The notes under the pieces: model-generated | The model's input: only the letters and a program-made list of their open reading frames with translations | Databases searched by the model: none | Told to the model about the DNA's origin: nothing | From: Magnetococcales bacterium | Lineage (GTDB): Bacteria > Pseudomonadota > Magnetococcia > Magnetococcales > JADGCL01 | Direction of reading: 5' to 3' | Length of the DNA: 64,000 nt | Assembly: GCA_015229005.1 (NCBI GenBank) | Contig: JADGCL010000002.1 | Coordinates: 1-64,000 of the forward strand | Shown here: in pieces, positions 29,812 to 39,084 of the stretch | Numbering within the stretch: position 1 is the first letter of the stretch | How the letters are laid out: every line of letters begins with the position of its first letter | Made by a program: the position numbers and the translations under genes

Positions 29812-30816
29812 ATGACGATTCGTATCGGTGTCAACGGGTTCGGCCGCATCGGCAGGATGGTTGTCCGCGCAAAGCTCGGCAACTCCAAGTACGACAACAT
29901 CGAGTTGGTGGGCATCAACGACCTCGGCGCCAAGGACACCATGGTCCACCTGCTCAAGTACGACTCGGTGGCACTGCGCCTCAAGCAGGAGGTCCACGCC
30001 ACCCCCGAGGGGATCTCCATCGACGGCAAGAACATCCCCATCCTCTCGCAGCGCAACCCCGCCGACCTGCCCTGGGGCAAGATGGGCGTCGACTACGTCG
30101 TCGAGTCCACCGGCTTCTTCACCAAGCGCGACGCCGCCGAAGGCCACATCAAGGGCGGCGCCAAGCGCGTCGTCATCTCCGCCCCCGCTACCGGCGATGT
30201 CAAGACGATCGTCATGGGCGTCAACGAGAACGAGTACGACCCCAAGGCCCACACCGTCCTCTCCAACGCCTCCTGCACCACCAACTGCCTCGCCCCCTTC
30301 GCCAAGGTGATCCTGGACAAGTTCGGCATCAAGCGCGGCCTGATGACCACCGTCCACGCCTACACCAACGACCAGAGCATCCTCGACTTCCCCCACAGCG
30401 ACCTTCGCCGCGCCCGCGCCGCCGCCGTCAACATGATCCCCACCAAGACCGGCGCCGCCGCAGCCATCGGCCTCGTCATCCCCGCCCTCAAGGGTAAGTT
30501 CGACGGCGGCGCCGTGCGCGTCCCGACCCCGAACGTCTCCATCGTCGACGCGGTCATGGAAGTCGAGAAGTCCACCTCCGTCGAGGAGGTCAACGCCGCC
30601 CTCAAGGCCGCCACCAATCAGTACCTCGGCTACACCGACGAGCCCCTGGTCTCCATCGATTTCCAGGGCGACCCCCGCTCCTCCATCGTCGATGGCGGCT
30701 GCACCAAGGTCATCGGCGGTCTCTCCGTCAAGGTGATGAGCTGGTACGACAACGAGTGGGGCTATTCCAATCGCGTCCTCGACCTGATCCAGCACATCGC
30801 CTCCCAGGAGAAGTAA
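29812..30816 (+). CDS. gap: Glyceraldehyde-3-phosphate dehydrogenase
   Basis: MTIRIGVNGFGRIGRMVVRAKLG; SNASCTTNCLAPFAKV catalytic Cys motif. Confidence 0.98.
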   Translation: MTIRIGVNGFGRIGRMVVRAKLGNSKYDNIELVGINDLGAKDTMVHLLKYDSVALRLKQEVHATPEGISIDGKNIPILSQRNPADLPWGKMGVDYVVESTGFFTKRDAAEGHIKGGAKRVVISAPATGDVKTIVMGVNENEYDPKAHTVLSNASCTTNCLAPFAKVILDKFGIKRGLMTTVHAYTNDQSILDFPHSDLRRARAAAVNMIPTKTGAAAAIGLVIPALKGKFDGGAVRVPTPNVSIVDAVMEVEKSTSVEEVNAALKAATNQYLGYTDEPLVSIDFQGDPRSSIVDGGCTKVIGGLSVKVMSWYDNEWGYSNRVLDLIQHIASQEK

Positions 30817-30826
30817 GCCTCCGACC

Positions 30827-33800
30827 GTGGCCAACGGCCCCGAGTCCGCAACCGAAATCGATCGGAATCGGCCCCCCGATTCCGATGCGGTTCGGGCCAA
30901 TCTGGACCAGACCTACGTGGAGCGGGTCGCAATCGACCCGCTCCACTTGGTCCTCACCCTCCCGGTCGCGGACTTCTTCGGCCTCTCCCGCGCCCTCGAA
31001 CACCTCCTCCTCGAACTCAACCACCCGCTGCGCAATTGGCCCCTCCTCCTCCCGGAACTCAAGGGCTTTCTCCTCCAGAACAGCAACCGCTACCTCCCCC
31101 ATCCCCGGGGACCCGAGTGTTTTACCCTTTTTTTTGGATTTTTCCTCCAGGCCCTGGCCGAATCCACCCGACCCCAGACCCGCGCCGAGGCCCTCGTCGC
31201 CCTGACCGCGGCGCTCGATCGCCTGGCCGGACTCATGGACGGCAACCTGGCCACCCCCTACGGCGCCGTCTGGGAAGATATTTTCTCCAGGCTCGCCGCC
31301 CTGCCGACAGAGGAGCAACGTCTCCTCGCCCAGAGCCATTTCCCCCTGGCGCGGATCATCCGTACCCTCCTGGAACACACCGGCGACAGCGCCCCCATCG
31401 CCCTCGCCCCCATGCACTCCCTCCTGGGTGTCTCCTGCCGAACGACCTACGATCACTGGCTCACCCAGTTTGACCCGGGCGTCTTCGCCGAGCCCGCCGC
31501 CACCGCCTTCGAGCGGATCCGCCACGACGCCCTGAGGCACGATGCCCAGAGGCTCGAACGGCTCCTCGCGGCGCCTCCCTCCCGGGCCAATCTCTTCAAA
31601 CTGGCGGCCCTGCCCTCCTATCTTGACATCGTCCGCGGTTACCGCCAGGCAGTCGACCAGCTCGGCGAGCCGGCCGGAGGCGAGGCCTCGCCGGCAGCGG
31701 CCCGCTTCAGCGAAAGCCGCAAGCTCCGCTTCATGTTCCATATCCTCGAGATGGAGTCCCTCGACCTCATCCACGAGGAGACCCTGAAAAAGGTCAACCT
31801 CAGCCTGGTCCATCTCGTCGAACTCAAACAATCCTTCGGGCGGATGGAGGAACTCTTCCTCTCGACCTTCGCCTTCCTCAAGACCAACGTCGTCCGCTAT
31901 CCCCACACCGCCCTCCAGTGCATCGAGGTCCTGGGTACCGAGGTCTTCCGCCGCGAAAGCAGCATCCTCATGGAGGCCTTCCTCGACCAGGTGGTCCGCT
32001 TCGGCTTTCAACACGCCCGCATCCAGGGAGTGGGCGCCGACTGGCAACCCCGGGTCAACCCGGCGCACCTGTATAATATCCGCGTCTGGCTCAACCTCAT
32101 CATCCAGCGGCCCAAGTGGTGTTCGACCCTGCTGTCGGCCCTGATCCTCAATATCAAGCTCACCGGCGTCCTCATCCGCGACACCGATCTCTTCCAGAAA
32201 GAGATCACCGCCCTCCTCAACAGCGAGTTTGCCCCGGTCACCAACCTGGTCAAGCAGTTTTGCCGTCTCCTCCCGGTCTATTACAACGAGATCGGCGCCG
32301 AGGGCGAGATCCGCGAGGTCTCCACCGAGCTCGACGAAATCCACCGGCGGGCGGATCGCCTGGTCCACTTCCTCCGCAAGCAGTGCCATGTGGAGAGTAC
32401 CAATCTCACCGTCGAGCTTGCCCGCGCCGCCCTCCACTTCTGGCGAACAGGCGACAAGACTCCCCTCGCCGGTGTCATCGCCCCACCCCTCTGGGCCTCC
32501 CTCGAGACCGGCAGCGATCTCTTCGACCGGGTCCACGCGCTCACCGTGCGCCTCTTCGCGGCCCTCGACCTGGCCGACGAGACCGCACTCCTCACGGTCA
32601 CCCCCGAAAGGATCGCCGCCACTCTCGCCCCGTGGGAGGATTCCGATCCCGGCGAACGTCGGCGCCTCTTTCTCCTCTGCCGGCTCTATCACCTCCTCCA
32701 CGCGAAATACAACCTGGGCGCCCAGGGGGTGCGGGAGGCCCTCGCCGGGGTCCACGATCTGAACCTGACCACTCGGGAGAAGCTCCTCGACCTCCTCGAC
32801 CAGGGCGTGACCGGGCTGCCCCGCCTCGAGGCCCTGCTCGACACCCTGGAGGAGTTGCGGGCCGTCATCCACTCCCCGGAACGGTTCGAGGCCCGCGAGG
32901 AGCTCTACCGCAAGCGTCATCTCACCGTCGACATCCCCTCGGTATACGGGCGCTATCTCGAACGGAAATTCGACGCCCTCTCCCTGACCTTCCGCCTGGA
33001 GAACCTGGCCAGCGTCGAGTTGGAGGCGCTCGTCCGGCGAATCCCCGAGGAGTACATCTCCCAGGCGATTTTTTTCCGCGTCGCCAAGTATCTCAAGATC
33101 TTCCTCCGCGCCCTCGCCCTCGACGGCATCACCTCGCGCAAACTGACGAACCTGGGGAAGGTCCTCGATCGAACCCTGGAACTCAATCTCTTTGCCTTCG
33201 ACCAATACCGCGACATCTTCCAGGGGTTTTCCCAAGCGGTGACGGACATCGTCACCACCTACTTCACCAGTTACCACCGGGACAATCTGGCGATCATCGT
33301 TCCCGAGATCCCCGTGGAAGCCCTGACCCGCCGCTTCGCACCCCTGCGGACGGCGGAGCTGCCGGCCTCGGTCGAACGGATGAGCGAGGCCCTGCTGCGG
33401 GATCTCATCGGCGAGGCCTTCGGTCTCCAGGCCCTCGACAATTTCGTCGCCCGGCTGCAGAAGGCGCTTACCCGCCAGGAGGGGCGTCTCGCCCCGGAGC
33501 AGCTCGACCGCCTGATGAGCTATGACCCGGGCAAACTCTTCTGTCCGATCCACCACCCGACCGACCGCACCCGCAATCTGATCCACCTGGGGGCCAAGGG
33601 CTTCAACCTGGTACAGATGGCCGAGGATGGCCTGCCGGTCCCCGCCGGGGTCATCGTCACCACCGAGTATTTCCGCTGCCACGACCTCGTCGCCCAATTC
33701 CCGCCGGCTCGGCGCGAATTCGCGGCGATGTTGCGCCACGAGGTGCATGGCCTCGAGAGAGAGACCGGACTCCATTTCGGCTCGACCACCAGGCCGCTCC

Positions 33801-35110
33801 TCCTCTCGGTCCGGAGCGGCGCCCTGATCTCGATGCCGGGCATGATGCATACCATCCACAACGTCGGCCTGAACGAGGAGATCGTCGCCGGGCTCGCCCA
33901 CGCCACCGGTCGCCCCTTCTTCGCCTGGGACAACTATCGCCGCTTCATCCAGTCCTGGTCGATGACCCACGATGTCGACCGCCAGGTCTTCACCGCCCTG
34001 ATGCGCGCCGCCAAACACAGTCACGGCGTCCGCAAGAAACACGAGTTGAGCCCATCGGCGATGGCCAACCTGGCCAGGCAGTACCGGTGCGCCGCCCAGG
34101 GCCTCGGGGTCGAAATCCCCGACAACCCCTGGGAGCAGCTCACGGCGGCGATCCACCGGGTCCTCGCCTCCTGGGAGAGCGACAAGGCCGGGGAGTATCG
34201 ACGCCTGATGGGCGTCTCCCACCGTTGGGGAACGGCGGTCGTCCTCCAACGGATGGTCTTCGGCAACGTCCATGAGCAGGCGGGCAGCGGCGTCGTCTTC
34301 ACCGCCCACCCGCATCGCAAGCTCGACCGGGTGGTCCTGTGGGGAGATTACACCATCGGCGACCAGGGAGAGGACATCGTCGGCGGCCTGGTCTCGACCC
34401 GGCCCATCTCCCTGGAACAGTGCCAGTATGACCGCCGCCCCCCGGCCTCCAGTCTGGAACGCTGCTTCCCGGAGATCTTCCAGGCCCTCCTCAAAGTCGC
34501 CGAGCAGCTCATCTACACCCAGGGGTGGAACCCGCAGGAGATGGAGTTCACCTTCGACGGCCCCTCGACCGAAAACCTCTACATGCTGCAAACCCGGGAC
34601 ATGTCCTCGGCCTCCCGGCTCAACCCCCTGGCCGGCGTCTTCGTCGAGCGGCCGGAACTCGCCACCGCCCTCCTCGGCCAGGGGATCGGGGTCAGCGGCG
34701 GCGCCCTCTGTGGCCGGGTCGTCTTCTCCGCGGCGCACATCGAACGTTTTCGCCGCGAGGGGGAAAAGGTCCCCCTGATCCTGGTCCGCTACGATACCGT
34801 CCCCGACGACATCCGCGAGGTCGTCCTGGTGGACGGACTCCTCACCGCCCGCGGCGGACAAACCTCCCATGCCGCCATCGTCACCGCCCGCCTGGGGAAG
34901 ACCTGCGTCGTGGGCTTCGAGGAGCTGACCCTCTGGGAGGGCGATGAGCGTTGCACCATGGGAGGGGTCACCATCCGCCCCGGGGAGATGATCGCCATCG
35001 ATGGGCGGCGGGGACGAGTCTATCGCGGCGAGCAGCCGGTGACGCACGCGATCGTCGGGACCTCGGCTGCCGACCTGGCGGCGATGGATGAGGCAGATGA
35101 TGGCGACTGA
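30827..35110 (+). CDS. PPDK/PEP-synthase-related ATP-grasp + phosphohistidine-domain protein with ~900-aa uncharacterised N-terminal region
   Basis: Residues from ~905: [80 protein letters not shown]; near C-term [21 protein letters not shown] (swivelling-His motif). Protein ends shortly after, so no PEP-binding barrel. Confidence 0.88.
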   Translation: MANGPESATEIDRNRPPDSDAVRANLDQTYVERVAIDPLHLVLTLPVADFFGLSRALEHLLLELNHPLRNWPLLLPELKGFLLQNSNRYLPHPRGPECFTLFFGFFLQALAESTRPQTRAEALVALTAALDRLAGLMDGNLATPYGAVWEDIFSRLAALPTEEQRLLAQSHFPLARIIRTLLEHTGDSAPIALAPMHSLLGVSCRTTYDHWLTQFDPGVFAEPAATAFERIRHDALRHDAQRLERLLAAPPSRANLFKLAALPSYLDIVRGYRQAVDQLGEPAGGEASPAAARFSESRKLRFMFHILEMESLDLIHEETLKKVNLSLVHLVELKQSFGRMEELFLSTFAFLKTNVVRYPHTALQCIEVLGTEVFRRESSILMEAFLDQVVRFGFQHARIQGVGADWQPRVNPAHLYNIRVWLNLIIQRPKWCSTLLSALILNIKLTGVLIRDTDLFQKEITALLNSEFAPVTNLVKQFCRLLPVYYNEIGAEGEIREVSTELDEIHRRADRLVHFLRKQCHVESTNLTVELARAALHFWRTGDKTPLAGVIAPPLWASLETGSDLFDRVHALTVRLFAALDLADETALLTVTPERIAATLAPWEDSDPGERRRLFLLCRLYHLLHAKYNLGAQGVREALAGVHDLNLTTREKLLDLLDQGVTGLPRLEALLDTLEELRAVIHSPERFEAREELYRKRHLTVDIPSVYGRYLERKFDALSLTFRLENLASVELEALVRRIPEEYISQAIFFRVAKYLKIFLRALALDGITSRKLTNLGKVLDRTLELNLFAFDQYRDIFQGFSQAVTDIVTTYFTSYHRDNLAIIVPEIPVEALTRRFAPLRTAELPASVERMSEALLRDLIGEAFGLQALDNFVARLQKALTRQEGRLAPEQLDRLMSYDPGKLFCPIHHPTDRTRNLIHLGAKGFNLVQMAEDGLPVPAGVIVTTEYFRCHDLVAQFPPARREFAAMLRHEVHGLERETGLHFGSTTRPLLLSVRSGALISMPGMMHTIHNVGLNEEIVAGLAHATGRPFFAWDNYRRFIQSWSMTHDVDRQVFTALMRAAKHSHGVRKKHELSPSAMANLARQYRCAAQGLGVEIPDNPWEQLTAAIHRVLASWESDKAGEYRRLMGVSHRWGTAVVLQRMVFGNVHEQAGSGVVFTAHPHRKLDRVVLWGDYTIGDQGEDIVGGLVSTRPISLEQCQYDRRPPASSLERCFPEIFQALLKVAEQLIYTQGWNPQEMEFTFDGPSTENLYMLQTRDMSSASRLNPLAGVFVERPELATALLGQGIGVSGGALCGRVVFSAAHIERFRREGEKVPLILVRYDTVPDDIREVVLVDGLLTARGGQTSHAAIVTARLGKTCVVGFEELTLWEGDERCTMGGVTIRPGEMIAIDGRRGRVYRGEQPVTHAIVGTSAADLAAMDEADDGD

Positions 35111-35301
35111 ATCGGCCCTGGGCCCGTGCCACCCCCGAAGGCCCCGGATGGACCGTTGTCAAGGCCATCCCACGGACTATCATGGCCGTTCCCATGACTT
35201 TTCAGGACCGTTTTTCATTCGATATCGGTCAATCTGATCAAAATTTCCGGTTCTGTACTTCGGTGAACGCCTACCATTCGATGAAGTGCAAGGGAGCGCC
35301 C

Positions 35302-36285
35302 ATGAAGATCCAACTGAACGGCGAGGCCTTCGAGTTGCCGGACGGGAGTACGGTCCACGAGCTCCTGGTCCGTCTGGAGTTCAACCCACAGCGGGTGGCA
35401 GTCGAACGAAATCTGGAAGTCGTCTCCCGACAGGGATACCATGAGGAACGGCTTCAGGAAGGAGACCGGATCGAGGTGGTTCATTTCATCGGCGGCGGGG
35501 AGGCAACCTTGACAGAAGATCCTTTGGTGATTGCCGGCAAGAGCTATCGAAGCCGGCTCCTGGTGGGAACAGGCAAATACAAGGACTTCGAGGAGACGGC
35601 ACGGGCGATCGAGGCCTCGGGGGCGGAGATCGTCACGGTCGCGGTGCGGCGGGTCAACGTCAGCGACCCGAAGGCGCCGATGTTGACCGATCACGTCGAT
35701 CCGCGACGCTACACCTATCTGCCCAATACCGCCGGTTGCTTCAACGCCGACGAGGCGGTGCGCACCTTGCGCCTGGCGCGGGAAGCGGGTGGCTGGGATC
35801 TGGTCAAGCTCGAGGTTCTCTCCGATCCCAAATATCTCTGGCCGAACAATCCGGAGACCCTGAAGGCCGCCGAAATCCTGGTCCGGGAGGGGTTCAAGGT
35901 GATGGTCTACACCACCGACGACCCCTACCTGTGCAAGCGCTTCGAGGAGATGGGGTGCGTGGCGGTCATGCCCCTGGCGGCGCCGATCGGCTCCGGGCTG
36001 GGAGTGCGCAACCCCTTCACCATCCGCATCATCATCGAGCAGGCCAAGGTCCCGGTGTTGGTCGATGCCGGGGTGGGATCGGCCTCGGACGCGGCCATCG
36101 CCATGGAGTTGGGGTGCGACGGCGTCCTCATGAACACGGCGATCGCCGGGGCGAAACATCCCATCCTGATGGCGAGCGCGATGAAAAAGGCGGTCGAGGC
36201 GGGTCGGGAGTCGTTCCTGGCGGGGCGGATCCCGAAAAAACTCTACGCCACCGCCTCAAGCCCCCTGGATGGGACATTTTTCTGA
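35302..36285 (+). CDS. ThiS-ThiG fusion (sulfur carrier + thiazole synthase)
   Basis: [41 protein letters not shown]...[11 protein letters not shown] (ThiS with internal GG) followed by [47 protein letters not shown]...[33 protein letters not shown] (ThiG). Confidence 0.95.
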   Translation: MKIQLNGEAFELPDGSTVHELLVRLEFNPQRVAVERNLEVVSRQGYHEERLQEGDRIEVVHFIGGGEATLTEDPLVIAGKSYRSRLLVGTGKYKDFEETARAIEASGAEIVTVAVRRVNVSDPKAPMLTDHVDPRRYTYLPNTAGCFNADEAVRTLRLAREAGGWDLVKLEVLSDPKYLWPNNPETLKAAEILVREGFKVMVYTTDDPYLCKRFEEMGCVAVMPLAAPIGSGLGVRNPFTIRIIIEQAKVPVLVDAGVGSASDAAIAMELGCDGVLMNTAIAGAKHPILMASAMKKAVEAGRESFLAGRIPKKLYATASSPLDGTFF

Positions 36286-36287
36286 GG

Positions 36288-36836
36288 ATGGGCAACACCG
36301 GGCAAAAACCCTCCTGGGATCTGCGCTGGCCCGACCCGGTGGCGATCAAGGTCGCGGGCGAGCGCCTGTTGCCGGAGGTGGAAAAATCAGGCAGGGAACT
36401 GAACTGGCGTCTGCCGGTGGTGGTGCAGATGGAGTTCCCCCCGGATTCGACCGCCCTGCCGCGGGGTTTGCTGGTCTCCCCATGGGGCGTGGAGCGGATC
36501 TACTGGGGGCGTCCCGGAAAGGGGACGCCGCCGGTGCGCTCGGCGCTGCCCCTGGAGCCCGATGAGGCGGGTCGCGTCGCCCGGGGACAGGGGGTGCTGT
36601 TGACCACCGAAACGGGCGAACGCCCGGTCGTGATCGCCTGGGAACCGGAAACAGGACACCACTTCGTGGAATCCCTGCTGAGTTCGGTGGTTTGCGTCCT
36701 CTCGGTCGAAGAGGCGATCCAACGGGCCCTGGGAGAGGCCGGACCACCGGCGCCGGCCAGGTCGATTTCGAGCCACCTGGAGCGTCCGGTGGGGCGCCGG
36801 GCGCTCTTCCAGCTCTTCCGAAGGAAATCCTCCTGA
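36288..36836 (+). CDS. Hypothetical protein, likely co-transcribed with thiSG
   Basis: ATG 3 nt after thiSG stop; 182-aa ORF MGNTGQKPSWDLRWPDPVAIKVAGERLLPEVEKS...; no family recognised. Confidence 0.6.
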   Translation: MGNTGQKPSWDLRWPDPVAIKVAGERLLPEVEKSGRELNWRLPVVVQMEFPPDSTALPRGLLVSPWGVERIYWGRPGKGTPPVRSALPLEPDEAGRVARGQGVLLTTETGERPVVIAWEPETGHHFVESLLSSVVCVLSVEEAIQRALGEAGPPAPARSISSHLERPVGRRALFQLFRRKSS

Positions 36837-36969
36837 CCCGGAAGCCGTTCACAACCTCTTCTTCGCATCAAGCAATGTTTTCGGCATGGTTTGCGCCAAC
36901 GCAGGACGGCGAAAAGGCAGACGGCAGACCCGATGGGATCTGGTAAGCTTGGTGGGAAAGGAGATTGCC

Positions 36970-37275
36970 ATGAGTATTGCCGTAACGTTCGACACCCATG
37001 CCTACATCAAGCGCCTGAGAAGCGCCGGAGTCCCCGAATCTCAGGCCGAGGCCCAGGCAGAGACCCTGAACAGGGCCTTGGACGAAGCCATCAATGGCAA
37101 AATGGCCGAACTGGCCACCAAGGGAGACTTGTGGCAGCTTGAAACCAAGCTCGACTCCAAAATCGACACCAAGATCGCCGAAGCCAAAGCCGACCTCATC
37201 AAATGGATGTTCGGCGTGGCCGCCGGGCAGGCGATGTTCATCATCGCCATTCTCAAAATGTTCCCGTCCCGTTGA
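36970..37275 (+). CDS. Small coiled-coil + C-terminal TM protein (DUF1640/CCDC90-like), copy 1
   Basis: MSIAVTFDTHAYIKRLRSAGVPESQAEAQAETLNRAL...WMFGVAAGQAMFIIAILKMFPSR; paralogous to 63408..63710. Confidence 0.85.
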   Translation: MSIAVTFDTHAYIKRLRSAGVPESQAEAQAETLNRALDEAINGKMAELATKGDLWQLETKLDSKIDTKIAEAKADLIKWMFGVAAGQAMFIIAILKMFPSR

Positions 37276-37372
37276 ACCCTGGCCGCTCGTGGGATGCAGG
37301 CAAGAGGGATTTTCCCACCGAAGCCGGGGCAACCAGAGGTGATACCGGGCCATCCCGCCCAACGGAATGGCA

Positions 37373-39082
37373 TCACCGAAGCGCCAGCGGCGAAAGGTCG
37401 AGTACCCGGGAGATCTCGTCCAGGCTCGTCGATCCCTCGCGCACGCGACGGACGCCATCTTCGGCCATCGTCCCGAGCCCCTTGCCGGCGGCAAGCTTGA
37501 GAAAGGCGCTCTTGGGGGCGCCGCCGGCGATCAGATCGTCGAATTCGTCGTCCATCTTCAGGACCTCCATGACCGTCATCCGCCCACGGAAACCCATGCC
37601 GAAGCACCGTTCGCAACCGATGGCCCGGTAGATCGTCGCTTTCTCGTTTGCACCGAAACCGAGGATACGCCGCTCCAAATCGTCGGGAGGGTACCCCTTC
37701 TTGCAGTAGCGGCAGAGGCGACGCACCAACCGTTGGCCAAGAATGCCGATGATATTCCCCGCCAGAACCCCCGGAGTGACGCCGATATCGAGGAGTCGCG
37801 GCAGGGCCCCGAGCGCCGAGTTGGTGTGCAGGGTCGACAACACCTGGTGGCCGGTCATGGCCGCCCGCAGCGCCATGTTGGCAGTATCCTCATCGCGGAT
37901 CTCACCCACCAGGATGATATCGGGATCCTGACGCAGGATCGAGCGGATGCCATCGGCAAAACCCAGATTGGCGGTTGGATTGACGGTCGTCTGCCGGACC
38001 ATCTGCATCGGATACTCGACCGGATCCTCCAGAGTCATGATGTTGACCTGCTCGGTATTGAGATAATTCAGCATCGCGTAGAGCGTGGTCGTCTTGCCGC
38101 TGCCGGTGGGGCCAGTGACCAGAATGATCCCCTCGGGCCGGGCCATCATCAGCTTGAGGTTGACAAGAGTCTCCTCCGCCAGCCCCAACCCTTCGAGAAG
38201 AAGCCCCCCCCGGCTGCGGTCGAGAATGCGCAGGACGATGTTTTCACCGTAGGTGGTCGGCTGCGACGAGGCACGGAAGTCGATGGTGCTGTTGGCGAGC
38301 GAAAGGGAAAAACGACCATCCTGCGGCGCCCGCGTCTCGGCGATGTTCATCCCGGCCATCACCTTGAGACGAACGAGCAACCCCGAAAGAAAATCGCGGT
38401 GGAGGCTGCGCACCTCCAGCAGCACCCCATCGATCCGATAGCGAATGCGAACATAACCCGCTTCGGGCTCGATGTGGATGTCGGAAGCCTCCCGGCGGAC
38501 CGCCTCGGCAAGTAGCGAGTCCACCAGCCGGACCATCGGATGGCTGAATTCACCCGTCTGGCTGGCAAGGCTCTCCAGATCCACCACCCCGGTTTCGATC
38601 TCCCGGAGAATGCCATCCAGGGAGAGTTCGACGGCGTAGTACTTGTCGATCGCCCGAGAGATCTCACTCTCGCCAGCCAGAACCCCCTTGACCGTGACCC
38701 CGTGCTTCATCCGCGCCTGGACCTTGTCCAGGACCCCGACATCCAGGGTATTGGCCATGGCCACGGTGAAGGTCGAGGTGGCGGCCTCCCACTTGACCGG
38801 AAAGACCCGATAGCGGTCAACCAGGACCTTGGGGAAATCAGCAATCACCGCCGGGTCGATGCGGGTGCTGTCAAGAGAGATGCTCTCCTCCCCCAGTGCC
38901 GCCCCGAGGAGGTCACGCATCACCGGTTCGGGGACGAACCCCAGGGTGACAATGATCCGACCCAACTGGGCGCCGCTTTTTTTCTGCTCGGTCAGGGCAA
39001 TGTGGAGCTGATCGTCGGAAATGAAACCGCCCTCGGTCAGCAGCTCACCGATCCGACGCCTGGGCTTGCCGGCAGGGACCAT
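37373..39082 (-). CDS. mshE: GspE/PilB-type secretion/pilus ATPase, MshE-like
   Basis: VTGPTGSGKTTTLYAMLNYLN (Walker A), VGEIRDEDTANMALRAAMTGHQVLSTLHTN (Walker B/His box), CRYCKKGY...CERCFGMGFRGR Cys pairs. Confidence 0.93.
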   Translation of the reverse strand: MVPAGKPRRRIGELLTEGGFISDDQLHIALTEQKKSGAQLGRIIVTLGFVPEPVMRDLLGAALGEESISLDSTRIDPAVIADFPKVLVDRYRVFPVKWEAATSTFTVAMANTLDVGVLDKVQARMKHGVTVKGVLAGESEISRAIDKYYAVELSLDGILREIETGVVDLESLASQTGEFSHPMVRLVDSLLAEAVRREASDIHIEPEAGYVRIRYRIDGVLLEVRSLHRDFLSGLLVRLKVMAGMNIAETRAPQDGRFSLSLANSTIDFRASSQPTTYGENIVLRILDRSRGGLLLEGLGLAEETLVNLKLMMARPEGIILVTGPTGSGKTTTLYAMLNYLNTEQVNIMTLEDPVEYPMQMVRQTTVNPTANLGFADGIRSILRQDPDIILVGEIRDEDTANMALRAAMTGHQVLSTLHTNSALGALPRLLDIGVTPGVLAGNIIGILGQRLVRRLCRYCKKGYPPDDLERRILGFGANEKATIYRAIGCERCFGMGFRGRMTVMEVLKMDDEFDDLIAGGAPKSAFLKLAAGKGLGTMAEDGVRRVREGSTSLDEISRVLDLSPLALR

Positions 39083-39084
39083 GA

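Noticed and set aside
30728-35047. 1439-aa minus-strand ORF, the longest in the track
   Set aside because: Exactly antisense to the PPDK-like gene, whose + frame has clear catalytic motifs; the minus frame is an acidic Gly/Asp/Glu shadow product.
35111-35301. TPP riboswitch in the thiSG leader
   Set aside because: Could not find the conserved CUGAGA / ACCUGAU-type core motifs; would need a covariance-model search to exclude.
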